64,000 bases of DNA from Sphingomonas endolithica (GCF_025231525.1 NZ_CP103057.1:806001-870000), one strand, 5' to 3'. Shown: positions 1-9,356, counted from the first letter of the stretch. Numbers and translations: made by a program. The notes: generated by a model from the sequence alone, not told the origin.

Positions 1-1
1 C

Positions 2-310
2 GGAGACAAGTGGTCGGTGCTCGTCATCATCATGCTATGCGAGCGCGGTTATCGGTTCAATGAACTCAAGCGCGGGATCGACGGGATCTCGCAGCGCATG
101 CTTACCTTGACGCTGCGGAACATGGAGCGCGACGGATTTGTGACTCGCACTGTCACGCCCTCCATTCCGCCACGGGTGGACTACGAACTGACGGAGATCG
201 GGCGCTCCTTGGCCGTACCGGTCAGGCTGCTGGGCGCCTGGGCGCTGCAAAACCTCGTCGGCATCGCCTCGGCACGCGAATCCTATGACGCCGGGAACGA
301 AGACGCTTAA
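2..310 (+). CDS. HxlR-family transcriptional regulator (5' end outside window)
   Basis: The reading frame is open from the window edge, so the start codon lies upstream. The visible 102 residues begin with GDKWSVLVI and continue through FNELKRGIDGISQRML and LRNMERDGFVTR to YELTEIGRSL. This is the winged-helix HTH of the HxlR (MarR-like) family, whose members usually have about 110-150 residues and answer to oxidants, electrophiles or aldehydes. Only the N-terminal arm, which in many members carries the sensing Cys, is missing. No partner gene is visible, and the target is unknown. Confidence 0.85.
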   Translation, partial: GDKWSVLVIIMLCERGYRFNELKRGIDGISQRMLTLTLRNMERDGFVTRTVTPSIPPRVDYELTEIGRSLAVPVRLLGAWALQNLVGIASARESYDAGNEDA

Positions 311-651
311 GCCGTCATACTGCAGCAGTGTTCCGTGCCAGCGGAAAACGATTTTACTGGCACGCGACAAGTTGATCCGTCGTTGTTGCTGTCAGAGCCA
401 ACACCTCGACTGCTTCAATAGTATGATAATTTGTGCGGCGCGGCACAGACGCGACAAATCGCCTGCACCCAGGACGATCGCGACAGTCAATTAATCTGAG
501 TTATACCGCAGGAGCCAAATATATTGCGCTAGATCAGTCATTTATAGTTGCCGTTCACTGCATCCTTTGTTCTGACGGTTCGTATTTAGGATGGCTTTGG
601 TCAATCAAGTAGCAAGTCCGCCCCCTGAATGACCAAGGAGGGAGAGACACT
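311..651. other. intergenic region, 341 nt, no gene recognised
   Basis: No convincing ORF on either strand. It holds a 7-bp inverted repeat, GTGCCAG at 335-341 and CTGGCAC at 357-363 with a 15-nt loop, which may end HxlR transcription but has no T-run. The promoter of the ferritin-like genes must lie in the AT-richer second half (about 500-600), but I could not place a clear -35/-10 pair. A strong Shine-Dalgarno, AAGGAGG at 635-641, precedes the ATG at 652. Confidence 0.5.
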
Positions 652-1644
652 ATGCCTGAAAGCGAGCAAGTGGTTCAAATGGTCGATGCGCGAGCGCAAC
701 GACGGACCGAGCGACGCGACTTCTTCAAGTTCGCCGTCACCGCAGCAGCCGTAGGCACCGGCGGCCTTGCGCTTTCCGGACGCGCCATGGCGCAGACCGC
801 GCCAAGCGAGGCGGACATTCTGAACTTCGCGCTCAATCTCGAATATCTCGAGGCGCAGTTCTACAGCTTCGCATTCAGTGGAACGGGCTTGGCCGCAGAC
901 CAGCTCACTGGCACGCAGACGCAAGGCGGAGTGACTGGCGCCCGCAAAGCGAACCTGACCGACCCTGCCGTCATCCAATATGTCCGTGAGATCGCCTCCG
1001 ACGAGGTCGCACACGTTGCCTCGCTGCGGAGATTACTCTCGACCTCGGCTGTATCGCAGCCTGCCATCGATCTCTCGCCTGCAGTGTTCACCGCCGCCGC
1101 GACCGCGGCGGGGATCGATCTCACTGCGTCCGGCGGGATCTTCGATCCGTATGCCAACGACGATAACTTCCTGACTGCCGCCTACATCTTCGAGGATGTC
1201 GGGGTCACGGCATACAAAGGCGGATCGCCGCTCCTCAACACGCCCGACATCATCGACGCAGCGGCCGGCCTGCTCGCGGCCGAGGCGTTCCATGCCGGGA
1301 TCATCCGCGGCGCACTCTATCGCCGCGGCGTGGATGTCCCCGTGCTGCGCACCAATGCCGACAAGATCTCGGACGCGCGCGACACGCTGGATGGTACGGC
1401 CACGTCTGCCGGCCCGCCGGTGCGCGTTGCCGACGACGATCAGGGCATCTCGCCTATGGACACGCAGTTCGGGCTCGCGTCCAACTTCGTGCCGACCGAT
1501 GCCAACGGCATCGTGTTCAGTCGCACCGCCGAGCAGGTTCACAACATCGCCTATCTGACCCGCAATCAGGTCACTTCTGGCGGCTTTTTCCCGAACGGGA
1601 CCAACAATCCGAACGCGGCGCTTCGCCGTTCCGGCGCGAACTGA
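652..1644 (+). CDS. Tat-exported ferritin-like domain protein (Ferritin_2 type)
   Basis: This 330-residue protein begins with a Tat signal: RRDFFKF at 21-27, a hydrophobic stretch, and likely cleavage after AMA at about 47. The mature part has the four-helix ferritin-like pattern of the Ferritin_2/desiccation-related (PCC13-62-like) family. Candidate metal ligands sit in NLEYLEAQFYS, EIASDEVAHV, IFEDVGVTAY and LAAEAFHAG. It should act in the periplasm. In this family metal binding is inferred from fold, and physiological roles (oxidative or desiccation stress) are mostly unproven. It is the first gene of a two-gene operon with a paralogue 11 nt downstream. The start has a strong Shine-Dalgarno. 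Confidence 0.85.
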   Translation: MPESEQVVQMVDARAQRRTERRDFFKFAVTAAAVGTGGLALSGRAMAQTAPSEADILNFALNLEYLEAQFYSFAFSGTGLAADQLTGTQTQGGVTGARKANLTDPAVIQYVREIASDEVAHVASLRRLLSTSAVSQPAIDLSPAVFTAAATAAGIDLTASGGIFDPYANDDNFLTAAYIFEDVGVTAYKGGSPLLNTPDIIDAAAGLLAAEAFHAGIIRGALYRRGVDVPVLRTNADKISDARDTLDGTATSAGPPVRVADDDQGISPMDTQFGLASNFVPTDANGIVFSRTAEQVHNIAYLTRNQVTSGGFFPNGTNNPNAALRRSGAN

Positions 1645-1655
1645 GGAGGCGGGCG

Positions 1656-2705
1656 ATGAAAGATCAAATCGAATTTCTGGACCTGATGGAACGCGCCGGG
1701 CACCAGCGGAGCGCGCGTCGGAACTTCATTCGCCTGTGTGGCGGTGCGGCGGTAATGACCGGCGGCCTATCGCTGCTGGCAGCATGCGGCGACGACAATG
1801 ACGATCCCGAGGTCATCCAGCTACCGTCACCCACCCCCACGCCGTCGCCCACGCCGACCACGGCCGTCAGCGAAATCGACGTGCTCAACTTCGCGCTGCA
1901 GCTCGAATATCTGGAGGGGAATTATTATTCCTATGCAGTGTCGGGCCAGGGGGTACCGGCCAACCTCCAGACCGGCACCGGCACGCAAGGTGCGGTGATC
2001 ACGGGCAGCGGCGATGGCGCGGCCCGCGCGGTCAGGTTCACCGATACCGTGGTGCAACAATATGCCCGTGAGATCGCGGCCGACGAACTGGCGCATATCG
2101 GCTTTCTCAGGACCACCTTGGCCAGCGCGGCACAGGCCCAACCGGCGATCAACCTGTCGGGCAGCGCCAGCGTGACCGTCGGCACCACTACGGCCGTCGG
2201 CGCCTTCACTGCCGCCGCTCGCGCTGCGGGGGTGATCGGGCCGAACGATATCTTCGACCCGTACCTGAACGACGAGAACTTCCTGATTGGCTCCTATCTG
2301 TTGACCGATGTCGGGGTCACCGCCTATCGCGGGTCCGCCCGGCTGATCACCACCAAGACGTTCCTGGAGGCATCCGCCGGCATTCTTGCCACCGAATGCT
2401 ACCATGACGGCGTGATCCGGTCGGAACTGTGGCGTCGCGGTCTCACCGTGCCGACCATCTACAGCCGCATCACGCAGATCTCGAACGCTCGCGATGGGCT
2501 GGATGGCACGACCGACACCGATCAGGATATCGGCAATGCCACGACCGCCAACATCGTGCCGACCGACGCCGGTGGCCTGGTCCTGGGGCGTACCGCGCCG
2601 CAGGTGCTGAACGTGGTCTACCAGAACCGTGCTGCGGTGACGGCGGGCGGCTTCTTCCCGAGTGGCGTTAACGGCAACATCCGAACGAGTGGCGCAAACG
2701 CCTGA
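1656..2705 (+). CDS. Tat lipoprotein with ferritin-like domain, paralogue of the preceding gene
   Basis: The 349-residue product has RRNFIR at 21-26 followed by a lipobox LAAC with Cys44, so it is probably exported by Tat and lipidated. A Pro/Thr/Ser linker (about 55-68) precedes a Ferritin_2-type domain that can be aligned throughout with the upstream gene. QLEYLEGNYYS, EIAADELAHI and LATECYHDG match. The third helix reads YLLTDVGVTAY where the paralogue has IFEDVGVTAY, so one acidic ligand is replaced by Thr. GAGGAGG at 1644-1650 gives a good start. The two proteins probably work together, one soluble and one membrane-anchored, but this is inference. Confidence 0.85.
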   Translation: MKDQIEFLDLMERAGHQRSARRNFIRLCGGAAVMTGGLSLLAACGDDNDDPEVIQLPSPTPTPSPTPTTAVSEIDVLNFALQLEYLEGNYYSYAVSGQGVPANLQTGTGTQGAVITGSGDGAARAVRFTDTVVQQYAREIAADELAHIGFLRTTLASAAQAQPAINLSGSASVTVGTTTAVGAFTAAARAAGVIGPNDIFDPYLNDENFLIGSYLLTDVGVTAYRGSARLITTKTFLEASAGILATECYHDGVIRSELWRRGLTVPTIYSRITQISNARDGLDGTTDTDQDIGNATTANIVPTDAGGLVLGRTAPQVLNVVYQNRAAVTAGGFFPSGVNGNIRTSGANA

Positions 2706-2717
2706 TGTAAACTGCTG

Positions 2718-2746
2718 GGCCGCAACGCTTCCTTGGCGTTGCGGCC
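2718..2746 (+). terminator. hairpin terminator after the ferritin-like operon
   Basis: A perfect 11-bp stem, GGCCGCAACGC at 2718-2728 pairing with GCGTTGCGGCC at 2736-2746, has a 7-nt loop. It starts 12 nt after the stop codon. No T-run follows, so termination is likely but not certain to be intrinsic. Confidence 0.75.
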
Positions 2747-2887
2747 TAGTGACTTAAGCGGTGCGCCACCAACCGTCGGCTTGGCTTTCCCCGTGTGCCC
2801 TACAATCGGTTTGACCGCCCCCGTGCCACCCGCTTCAATCGCGTCTAGCTTCCTGGCACGTGACGACGCTGGTTGATTCATCGCTGT

Positions 2888-2958
2888 CCGTTCGTGTCGA
2901 GCGAAGTCGAGACACCGAGCCCAAACGCAGGTGTCTCGACTGCGCTCGACACGAACGG
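2888..2958. repeat. inverted REP-like repeat pair
   Basis: Two 29-bp arms (2888-2916 and 2930-2958) are inverted copies with one mismatch, separated by 13 nt. The core resembles the TCGAGC(G)AAGTCGA elements seen between sphingomonad genes, and related arms occur here at 9549-9611 and 24372-24510. With the terminator at 2718 it fills the 333-nt gap 2706-3038, in which I see no gene. Confidence 0.8.
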
Positions 2959-3038
2959 TCGGAGGTGAAGTCATCACAGCCAGGCAATTGGGTCACGCCA
3001 TCACTTGCACTCGCAAGCGACAGGCGTAATCGCGGGCA

Positions 3039-4430
3039 ATGATCGACGGCCTCCCCCTCCCCCGCCGCCTGCTGGCGATCGGCGCGCTCTCGTGCGGCAC
3101 CGCGCTCGTCATCATCGACGGCGCCGTTGCCACCGTGGCATTGCCGACCATCGCGCACGACCTGAAGGTCGACAGCAGCGCTGTCGTTGCCGTGGTCACC
3201 GTCTATCAGCTGACCCTGGTCATGATGCTGCTGCCCTTTGCCGGGCTTGGCGATCGCATCGGTCTCAAGCGCCTGTATCAATACGGGCAATTGCTGTTCA
3301 CGGCAGCGACGATCCTGTGCTTCTTTGCCAAAAGTCTGCCCTTCCTGCTTATCGTCCGCGTCGCGCAAGCGATTGGCGCTGCGGCGGCGCTCAGCGTTTC
3401 GTCCGCGCTGATCCGCCAGACCTATCCCGCCAAGCAACTCGGCCGTGGCCTCGGCATCAACTCGGTCGTCGTTTCGAGCTCGGCCGCCGCCGCGCCGACG
3501 ATCGGCGGGCTCATCCTGGCGATCGCGCCCTGGCCGTGGGTATTCGCCAGCGCCGTGCCCTTTGCCTGCCTTTCGCTCGCCTTCGGCCGCGCCCTGCCCG
3601 ATCCCAAGCCGCGCGACGCGCCGTTCGACGTACTGGGCGCCGTGATGTGCGCCGCAATGTTCGGCCTGGTCATAGGCGGCCTTGAAAGCGCAGTTCATGG
3701 CGATTCCCCGATCGTGTCGGCGGCGATCGTGCTCGTCGGCGCGCTGGTCGGCGTGACCTTCGTCAGGCGCCAGAAAGGCGAGACCGATCCGATCCTGCCG
3801 ATCGATCTGCTCGCCCGCCCGGTCCTCGCGCTGTCGGTGATCGGCGCCTATACGGCGTTCATCGCGTCGATGACGTTGCTGCTCTCGACACCGTTCCGGC
3901 TGGCAGAGCTCGATTTCACGCCGGCAATGATCGGCGCGGCGATCGCGCCCTGGCCGCTCACCAACATGATCGTCGCGCCGCTTGCCGGCTGGCTGTCCGA
4001 CCGGGTGCCCGCCGGCATCCTCGGCGGCATCGGCATGGCCGTATCGATCTGCGCACTGCTGCTGATCGCCTTCATGCCCGCCGACCCCAGCCTGTTCGAC
4101 GTCGCCTGGCGCATGGCGCTGTGCGGCTCGGGCTTCGGCACGTTCCTGCCGCCCAATGCGCGGCTGATCATCGGCAGCGCCCCGCGCGAGCGCGCTGCTG
4201 CTGCCGGCGGCCTCGTGTCCACCGTGCGGCTGGTCGGCCAGACCACCGGTGCGACGCTCGTTGCCGCGTTGCTGGCCCTGCACATCGGCGACGGCATCGT
4301 CCCGCCGCTGATCGCGGCCGGCCTGGCCTTCGTCGCCGGATTGTGCAGCCTTGCCCGCCTGCGTCCCTCGATCCGCAACCCGCGCGGCGAGGAAGCGGAG
4401 GACGTGCAGCCCGCCAGCCCGGTGCGATAG
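3039..4430 (+). CDS. MFS transporter, DHA2 (drug:H+ antiporter, 14-TM type)
   Basis: The product has 463 residues with hydrophobic segments throughout. The N-terminus (ALVIIDGAVATVALPTIA, about 21-38) is the TM1 signature of the EmrB/QacA DHA2 group, and GLGDRIGLKRLY at about 70 is motif A. The family exports hydrophobic drugs or metabolites using the proton gradient. Nothing here identifies a substrate, and no membrane-fusion partner or adjacent regulator is present. The start is the first ATG after the repeat pair, with only a weak ribosome site (gcgggca). Confidence 0.85.
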   Translation: MIDGLPLPRRLLAIGALSCGTALVIIDGAVATVALPTIAHDLKVDSSAVVAVVTVYQLTLVMMLLPFAGLGDRIGLKRLYQYGQLLFTAATILCFFAKSLPFLLIVRVAQAIGAAAALSVSSALIRQTYPAKQLGRGLGINSVVVSSSAAAAPTIGGLILAIAPWPWVFASAVPFACLSLAFGRALPDPKPRDAPFDVLGAVMCAAMFGLVIGGLESAVHGDSPIVSAAIVLVGALVGVTFVRRQKGETDPILPIDLLARPVLALSVIGAYTAFIASMTLLLSTPFRLAELDFTPAMIGAAIAPWPLTNMIVAPLAGWLSDRVPAGILGGIGMAVSICALLLIAFMPADPSLFDVAWRMALCGSGFGTFLPPNARLIIGSAPRERAAAAGGLVSTVRLVGQTTGATLVAALLALHIGDGIVPPLIAAGLAFVAGLCSLARLRPSIRNPRGEEAEDVQPASPVR

Positions 4431-4444
4431 CGCGCTCAGCAAGA

Positions 4445-4469
4445 GGAACCCCGATGGTTGCGGGCCGTT
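4445..4469 (+). promoter_or_regulatory. EcfG-type (general stress) promoter
   Basis: GGAAC at 4445-4449, a 16-nt spacer and CGTT at 4466-4469 match exactly the alphaproteobacterial EcfG sigma-factor consensus (GGAAC-N16/17-CGTT). The ATG of the alpha/beta hydrolase is at 4509, giving a leader of about 30 nt. This is pattern matching and has not been tested. Confidence 0.65.
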
Positions 4470-4508
4470 AACCTAGGATAAGTTCCGCATCCTACTTGGA
4501 GTATCCGC

Positions 4509-5381
4509 ATGCCCCATATCAAGACCCGTGACGGCACCGAGCTCTACGTCAAGGATTGGGGCAGTGGCCGCCCCGTCGTGCTGATCCACGGCTGGCCGCT
4601 CAGCGCCGATAGTTGGGACGCGCAGGCGATGGCGCTGGCCGATGCCGGCTTGCGCGCGATCGCTTATGACAGGCGCGGCTTCGGGCGCTCGGACCAGCCC
4701 TGGACCGGCTACGATTACGACACGCTTGCCGACGATCTCGCCGATGTCCTGAAGGAAACCGGCGCGGAGGAGGACGCCACCCTGGTCGGCTTCTCGATGG
4801 GTGGCGGCGAAGTCGCGCGCTACATGAGCCGTCATGAGGGCAAGGGCGTCATCGCCGCCGGCCTGGTCTCGTCCGTGGTTCCTTACATGCTCCAGACCGA
4901 CGACAATCCCGATGGCGTGCCGGAAGAGAAGCTGCAGAGCATCGCCGACGGCATCCTGAAGGATCGCCCGGGCTTCTTCCGCACCTTCCTCGAACAATTC
5001 TTCGGCGTCGGCTTCATCTCCTCGCCGGTCAGCGACGAGACGGTAGACTGGGCATGGCGGCTGGCGATGCAGGGCGGCCTCAAGCCGATCCTCGCCTGCG
5101 CGCAGTCGTTCGGCCATACCGATTTCCGTGGCGAGCTGCCCACCTTTCGCGTGCCCACGCTCGTCGTCCATGGCACGTCGGACAAGACCGTGCCGATCGA
5201 CCCGACCGGCCGTGCCGCCGCACGCGGCATCGCGCAGTCGCAGCTTGTCGAATACGATGGTGCGCCGCACGGGCTGACCGTGACGGAGAGCGACCGCTTC
5301 ACCAACGACCTGCTGACCTTCCTCGGCCGCGGCCGCCCGACCACCGCCACAGAGCACGACGTACAGTTAGTGGATCGGTAA
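4509..5381 (+). CDS. alpha/beta hydrolase, cofactor-free haloperoxidase/perhydrolase type
   Basis: This 290-residue protein has a complete catalytic triad: nucleophile Ser96 in GFSMGGG, Asp225 in VVHGTSDKTVP and His254 in GAPHGLT. The oxyanion-hole strand is VLIHGWPLSADSW (24-36). The length and the pattern AYDRRGFGRSDQPW place it with bacterial non-haem chloroperoxidases/arylesterases, which hydrolyse esters and can perhydrolyse acids with peroxide. The natural substrate cannot be read from sequence. The exact EcfG-type promoter upstream implies induction in the general stress response. Confidence 0.85.
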   Translation: MPHIKTRDGTELYVKDWGSGRPVVLIHGWPLSADSWDAQAMALADAGLRAIAYDRRGFGRSDQPWTGYDYDTLADDLADVLKETGAEEDATLVGFSMGGGEVARYMSRHEGKGVIAAGLVSSVVPYMLQTDDNPDGVPEEKLQSIADGILKDRPGFFRTFLEQFFGVGFISSPVSDETVDWAWRLAMQGGLKPILACAQSFGHTDFRGELPTFRVPTLVVHGTSDKTVPIDPTGRAAARGIAQSQLVEYDGAPHGLTVTESDRFTNDLLTFLGRGRPTTATEHDVQLVDR

Positions 5382-5390
5382 AAAGAGAGC

Positions 5391-5412
5391 GGGCGGCGCT
5401 TCGGCGTCGCCC
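5391..5412. terminator. bidirectional hairpin with UUCG tetraloop
   Basis: A 9-bp stem (GGGCGGCGC at 5391-5399 with GCGTCGCCC at 5404-5412, one G-T pair) closes a C(TTCG)G tetraloop, an unusually stable fold. It lies in the 38-nt gap between the convergent hydrolase and ftsB genes and could stop both. Confidence 0.75.
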
Positions 5413-5419
5413 ACCAGCT

Positions 5420-5731
5420 TCAGTTGAGCGGAACGATAACCTCGTCCGGGTGCACGACGTTCAGCTTCTTGCGCGTCAGTTCGTCGACCAGGTCGGGATC
5501 GGCACTCTTCGGGTCGAGCAACGCGACCTTGTTTTGCCACTCGGCGCGCTTCGCCTTCAGCGCGGCCAGCTGCACGTCGCGCTTGGCCAATTGACGCGTG
5601 ATATCGCCGTAAGCGCGCGCGCCATTGGGCCCGAACACGGTATAGCTGCCCAGCCCCGCAATCACGATCACCACCAGCGCCGGCACGATCGCGCGGAGCA
5701 GCATGATATTGAAGGAAGAACGCTTGGCCAT
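5420..5731 (-). CDS. ftsB: septum formation initiator FtsB/DivIC-like
   Basis: A 103-residue protein starts MAKRSSF, has one transmembrane segment at about 11-32, the FGPNG turn after it, a short periplasmic coiled coil (about 40-70) and the conserved tail ADPDLVDELTRKKLNV. This is the FtsB/DivIC plan. FtsB bridges FtsL and FtsQ in the divisome. A TTG at 5770 would add 13 residues, but the ATG at 5731 fits the family better. It follows eno on the same strand with a 64-nt gap, the common eno-ftsB order. Confidence 0.85.
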   Translation of the reverse strand: MAKRSSFNIMLLRAIVPALVVIVIAGLGSYTVFGPNGARAYGDITRQLAKRDVQLAALKAKRAEWQNKVALLDPKSADPDLVDELTRKKLNVVHPDEVIVPLN

Positions 5732-5795
5732 GTCGCGTGCGATTCTCGCAGTCGCGCGCGTTATGAGCAAGCGTTTTCAACCATCTGGGGCGAAA

Positions 5796-7082
<1,287 letters not shown>

Positions 7083-7156
7083 CTAACTCTGGCCGGGTCG
7101 GCGTTGTCGCAGCCGTCTATCGGCTATCGCGTGGATCGGCAATTCAGCGACATGAT

Positions 7157-7181
7157 GGAACCGCGCCGCGTGCGGCAAGTT
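7157..7181 (+). promoter_or_regulatory. EcfG-type promoter of the envelope-protein operon
   Basis: GGAAC at 7157-7161, a 16-nt spacer and AGTT at 7178-7181 give a one-mismatch EcfG promoter with about 25 nt to the ATG at 7211. It lies in the eno divergent region. Confidence 0.55.
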
Positions 7182-7210
7182 GACCCGGTTAACAATCGAA
7201 AGGGCGCAAG

Positions 7211-7840
7211 ATGGCCGACCAGAACGACAAACCGAACGACAACATCGACACGAATACAGCCGCGGAGACGCCGCCGGCCGCGACGACGTTCGAGCCCGCG
7301 GGTGAGCTCGACGGCGACGATGTCGAATTCGAGAGCGCGGATGCCGCCGATACCGGCGGCGCCAAGAATACCGCCAGCGCGTCGTCCGCCAGCAGCAACG
7401 GCAGTTCGGCCGACAGCTCGGCCAGCAGCAGCACCGCGGGCGCCAGCTCTGCCGCCTCGAGTGCAGCACAGACGCTCAAGGACAGTGCCGCCTTGTTGAC
7501 CAAGAATGTCGGCGAGCGGGCCAAGGGTTACGTCGAAGACGGCAAATCGCGCGCCGGCGGAGCGCTCGACGAGCTCGCGCAGATGATGCACGACGCAGCA
7601 GGCACGGTCGATGAGAAGGTCGGCACCCAATATGGTCAATATGCCCGCACCGCCGCCGAGACCGTCACCGACTTTTCGGAATCGCTGAAGGCGAAGAACA
7701 TCGATGAGCTGATCGCCGATGCCAGTGGTTTCGTGAAGAAGAGCCCGGCGATTGCCATCGGCACCGCCGCAGCGCTCGGCTTCGTGCTGATCCGCTTGGT
7801 CCAGTCCGGCCTCAATGCCGAAACCGACGATCAGGCCTGA
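7211..7840 (+). CDS. Ser/Ala-rich membrane-anchored protein (ElaB/YqjD/DUF883-like layout)
   Basis: A 209-residue protein has an acidic N-terminus (1-55), a Ser/Ala tract (about 60-90), an amphipathic helical middle (KNVGERAKGYVEDGKSRAGG and following), and one C-terminal hydrophobic segment, SPAIAIGTAAALGFVLIRL (about 178-196). That plan resembles the ElaB/YqjD (DUF883) inner-membrane-anchored, stationary-phase proteins, but the match is of architecture only. It leads a four-gene operon behind an EcfG-type promoter, consistent with a stress-envelope role. Confidence 0.7.
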   Translation: MADQNDKPNDNIDTNTAAETPPAATTFEPAGELDGDDVEFESADAADTGGAKNTASASSASSNGSSADSSASSSTAGASSAASSAAQTLKDSAALLTKNVGERAKGYVEDGKSRAGGALDELAQMMHDAAGTVDEKVGTQYGQYARTAAETVTDFSESLKAKNIDELIADASGFVKKSPAIAIGTAAALGFVLIRLVQSGLNAETDDQA

Positions 7841-7865
7841 TCACATTGATGCGGGAGATTGGATA

Positions 7866-8210
7866 GTGGTGCCGTCGTCCGGGCAGAAAAGCATCGGCGC
7901 GTTGGTGTCACGTCTGGTTGCCGACGCAAGGGCGGTCGTAACCGCCGAGATCACGCTGTACCGCGCGAAATCGGTGTCATGGCTCGCCCAGGCCAAGACG
8001 ATCGCCATCTTCGGTGTCACCGCACTGATCCTGGTCAATGCGGCGATCATCGCATTGCTGGTTGGGCTGATCCTGACCATCCAGACGCTGGTCGGCCCCG
8101 GCTGGGCGACGGCGATCGTGGTTCTGGGCACGCTGGTCATTGCCGGCTTGCTTGGCTGGCTGGCGAGTGGACGGGTCAGTAAGCTGCTGGCGGGCGACGC
8201 GGCACGATGA
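7866..8210 (+). CDS. phage-holin-family small membrane protein (Phage_holin_3_6/YqjE-like)
   Basis: A GTG at 7866 has GGGAG ten bases upstream and gives 114 residues. An upstream ATG at 7815 would add 17 residues and overlap the preceding gene. The protein has an N-terminal amphipathic helix (SIGALVSRLVADARAVV), two strong transmembrane helices (about 43-67 and 74-98) and a short basic tail, the plan of Phage_holin_3_6/YqjE proteins. In non-phage contexts these sit beside ElaB/YqjD-like genes, as here. A pore-forming lysis role is not implied. Confidence 0.75.
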   Translation: MVPSSGQKSIGALVSRLVADARAVVTAEITLYRAKSVSWLAQAKTIAIFGVTALILVNAAIIALLVGLILTIQTLVGPGWATAIVVLGTLVIAGLLGWLASGRVSKLLAGDAAR

Positions 8211-8572
8211 CCGATCAGCCTTCGTCCATCGCCGCCGCCGAGTTTCAGGCCGCCGTCGCACGCCGTCAGTTCGCCCTGACTGTCGCCACGGCACAGGCGC
8301 GGTTCGCCCCGGCGGCCCTGGTGCAGGAAGTTGCGCAAACGCTGCGCGGCAAACGGCAGGATCTCGTCCGCGACGGCGTGGATACCGCCAGGCGCTATCC
8401 TTTGCCGCTTGCGGGCGCATGCACTGCCGTGCTGCTGTATCTGCTGCGCCGCCCGATCGCCCGGTTGTTCCTGCGGCGCAAGCCCGATGCAACCCCCGCC
8501 CCCTCTACGAGTTTGATCCCCGAAAGCTCGATCAAAGACCGGCCGCGTGCCGCGAAAAGGAAGTCATCATGA
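8207..8572 (+). CDS. small predicted inner-membrane protein (YqjK-like position)
   Basis: 121 residues, overlapping the preceding stop as ATGA, so probably translationally coupled. A helical N-terminal half is followed by one hydrophobic segment (PLPLAGACTAVLLYLL, about 64-79) and a basic tail (RRPIARLFLRRK). I do not recognise a specific domain. Position and layout resemble YqjK in yqjCDEK-type clusters, which is inference from context. Confidence 0.65.
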   Translation: MTDQPSSIAAAEFQAAVARRQFALTVATAQARFAPAALVQEVAQTLRGKRQDLVRDGVDTARRYPLPLAGACTAVLLYLLRRPIARLFLRRKPDATPAPSTSLIPESSIKDRPRAAKRKSS

Positions 8573-9066
8573 ACCAGCAGACCAAGTCACATGCCGCCGC
8601 TGGCGCCGCCACGCAGTCCGACACGCAAGGCAAGGCTCCGGCAGCCCCCAAGGGCACGGTCGACAAGACCCTGGCCGCGGCCAACAAGGCACTGGATCGT
8701 ACGCTGGATGGCGCGCGCGATGCCGCTGACCGCACCGCACAGGTGATCGATGCCAACCCGCTTCCCGTGCTCGTCGGCGGCCTTGCACTCGGCGCGCTTG
8801 CCGGCGCGCTGCTGCCGCGCAGCCAGCGCGAAGTGCAGATGCTCGCGCCGGTCGGCGTCAAGCTGCGCACCACCGCGACCGGCGCCTTGCACAACGCCAA
8901 GCAGACCGGCCTTGCCGAACTCGGCGCGCTCGGCCTCAGCCGCGGTGCGATGAGCGATCAGGCAGGCAAGCTCGTCGGCGGTGTGCTTACCGCACTCGTG
9001 ACCGCGGGCACTGCGGCGATCACCAATGCAAACGCCAAGAAGGCGGAAGCAAGCTCCACGGACTAG
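8569..9066 (+). CDS. small membrane-anchored stress-operon protein, unknown function
   Basis: The 165-residue product starts MNQQTKSHAAAG with AAAAGGAAG upstream and an ATGA overlap with the preceding gene. It has a disordered Ala/Gln/Thr-rich N-terminus, an amphipathic repeat-like helix (KTLAAANKALDRTLDGARD), a glycine-zipper hydrophobic segment (LVGGLALGALAGALLPRS) and a second helical half ending GGVLTALVTAGTAAI. Glycine zippers in ElaB/YqjD-like proteins anchor them in the inner membrane. It closes the operon. Confidence 0.65.
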   Translation: MNQQTKSHAAAGAATQSDTQGKAPAAPKGTVDKTLAAANKALDRTLDGARDAADRTAQVIDANPLPVLVGGLALGALAGALLPRSQREVQMLAPVGVKLRTTATGALHNAKQTGLAELGALGLSRGAMSDQAGKLVGGVLTALVTAGTAAITNANAKKAEASSTD

Positions 9067-9125
9067 CCGCCCGCGCTTGCCGACGCTAAGGCCGGTCGTG
9101 ACTCTTTTCCCCAGGAATCACGATC

Positions 9126-9356
9126 ATGAACAAGCTCCACCTCGTCTTCGGCGGCCGCGTCAGCGATCCGCGTACGCTGGACTTCGACGATCTCGACTCG
9201 ATCGAGATCGTCGGCATGTTCCCCGACTATAAAAGCGCCGAAAAAGCCTGGCGTGCTGCTGCCCAGCGTACCGTCGACGATGCCGAGATGAAGTATGTCG
9301 TCGTTCACCTCCACCGCTTGGTGCAGCCCGATCTAATCGCCAAGCTGGGCGGCTAA
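9126..9356 (+). CDS. DUF4170 family protein
   Basis: A 76-residue protein with LHLVFGGRVSDPRTLDF, IEIVGMFPDYKSAEKAW and MKYVVVHLHRLVQP matches the DUF4170 family found across alphaproteobacteria. It is small, soluble and of unknown function. It lies 59 nt after the stress operon. AGGAATC precedes the ATG. No partner is evident. Confidence 0.85.
   Translation: MNKLHLVFGGRVSDPRTLDFDDLDSIEIVGMFPDYKSAEKAWRAAAQRTVDDAEMKYVVVHLHRLVQPDLIAKLGG

Noticed and set aside
2835..4442. A 535-codon minus-strand ORF opposite the MFS gene
   Set aside because: Low-complexity Arg/Gly/Asp-rich shadow of the MFS coding frame.
7866..8210. Prophage lysis holin
   Set aside because: No phage genes are near; the YqjE-like setting beside an ElaB/YqjD-like gene explains it better.
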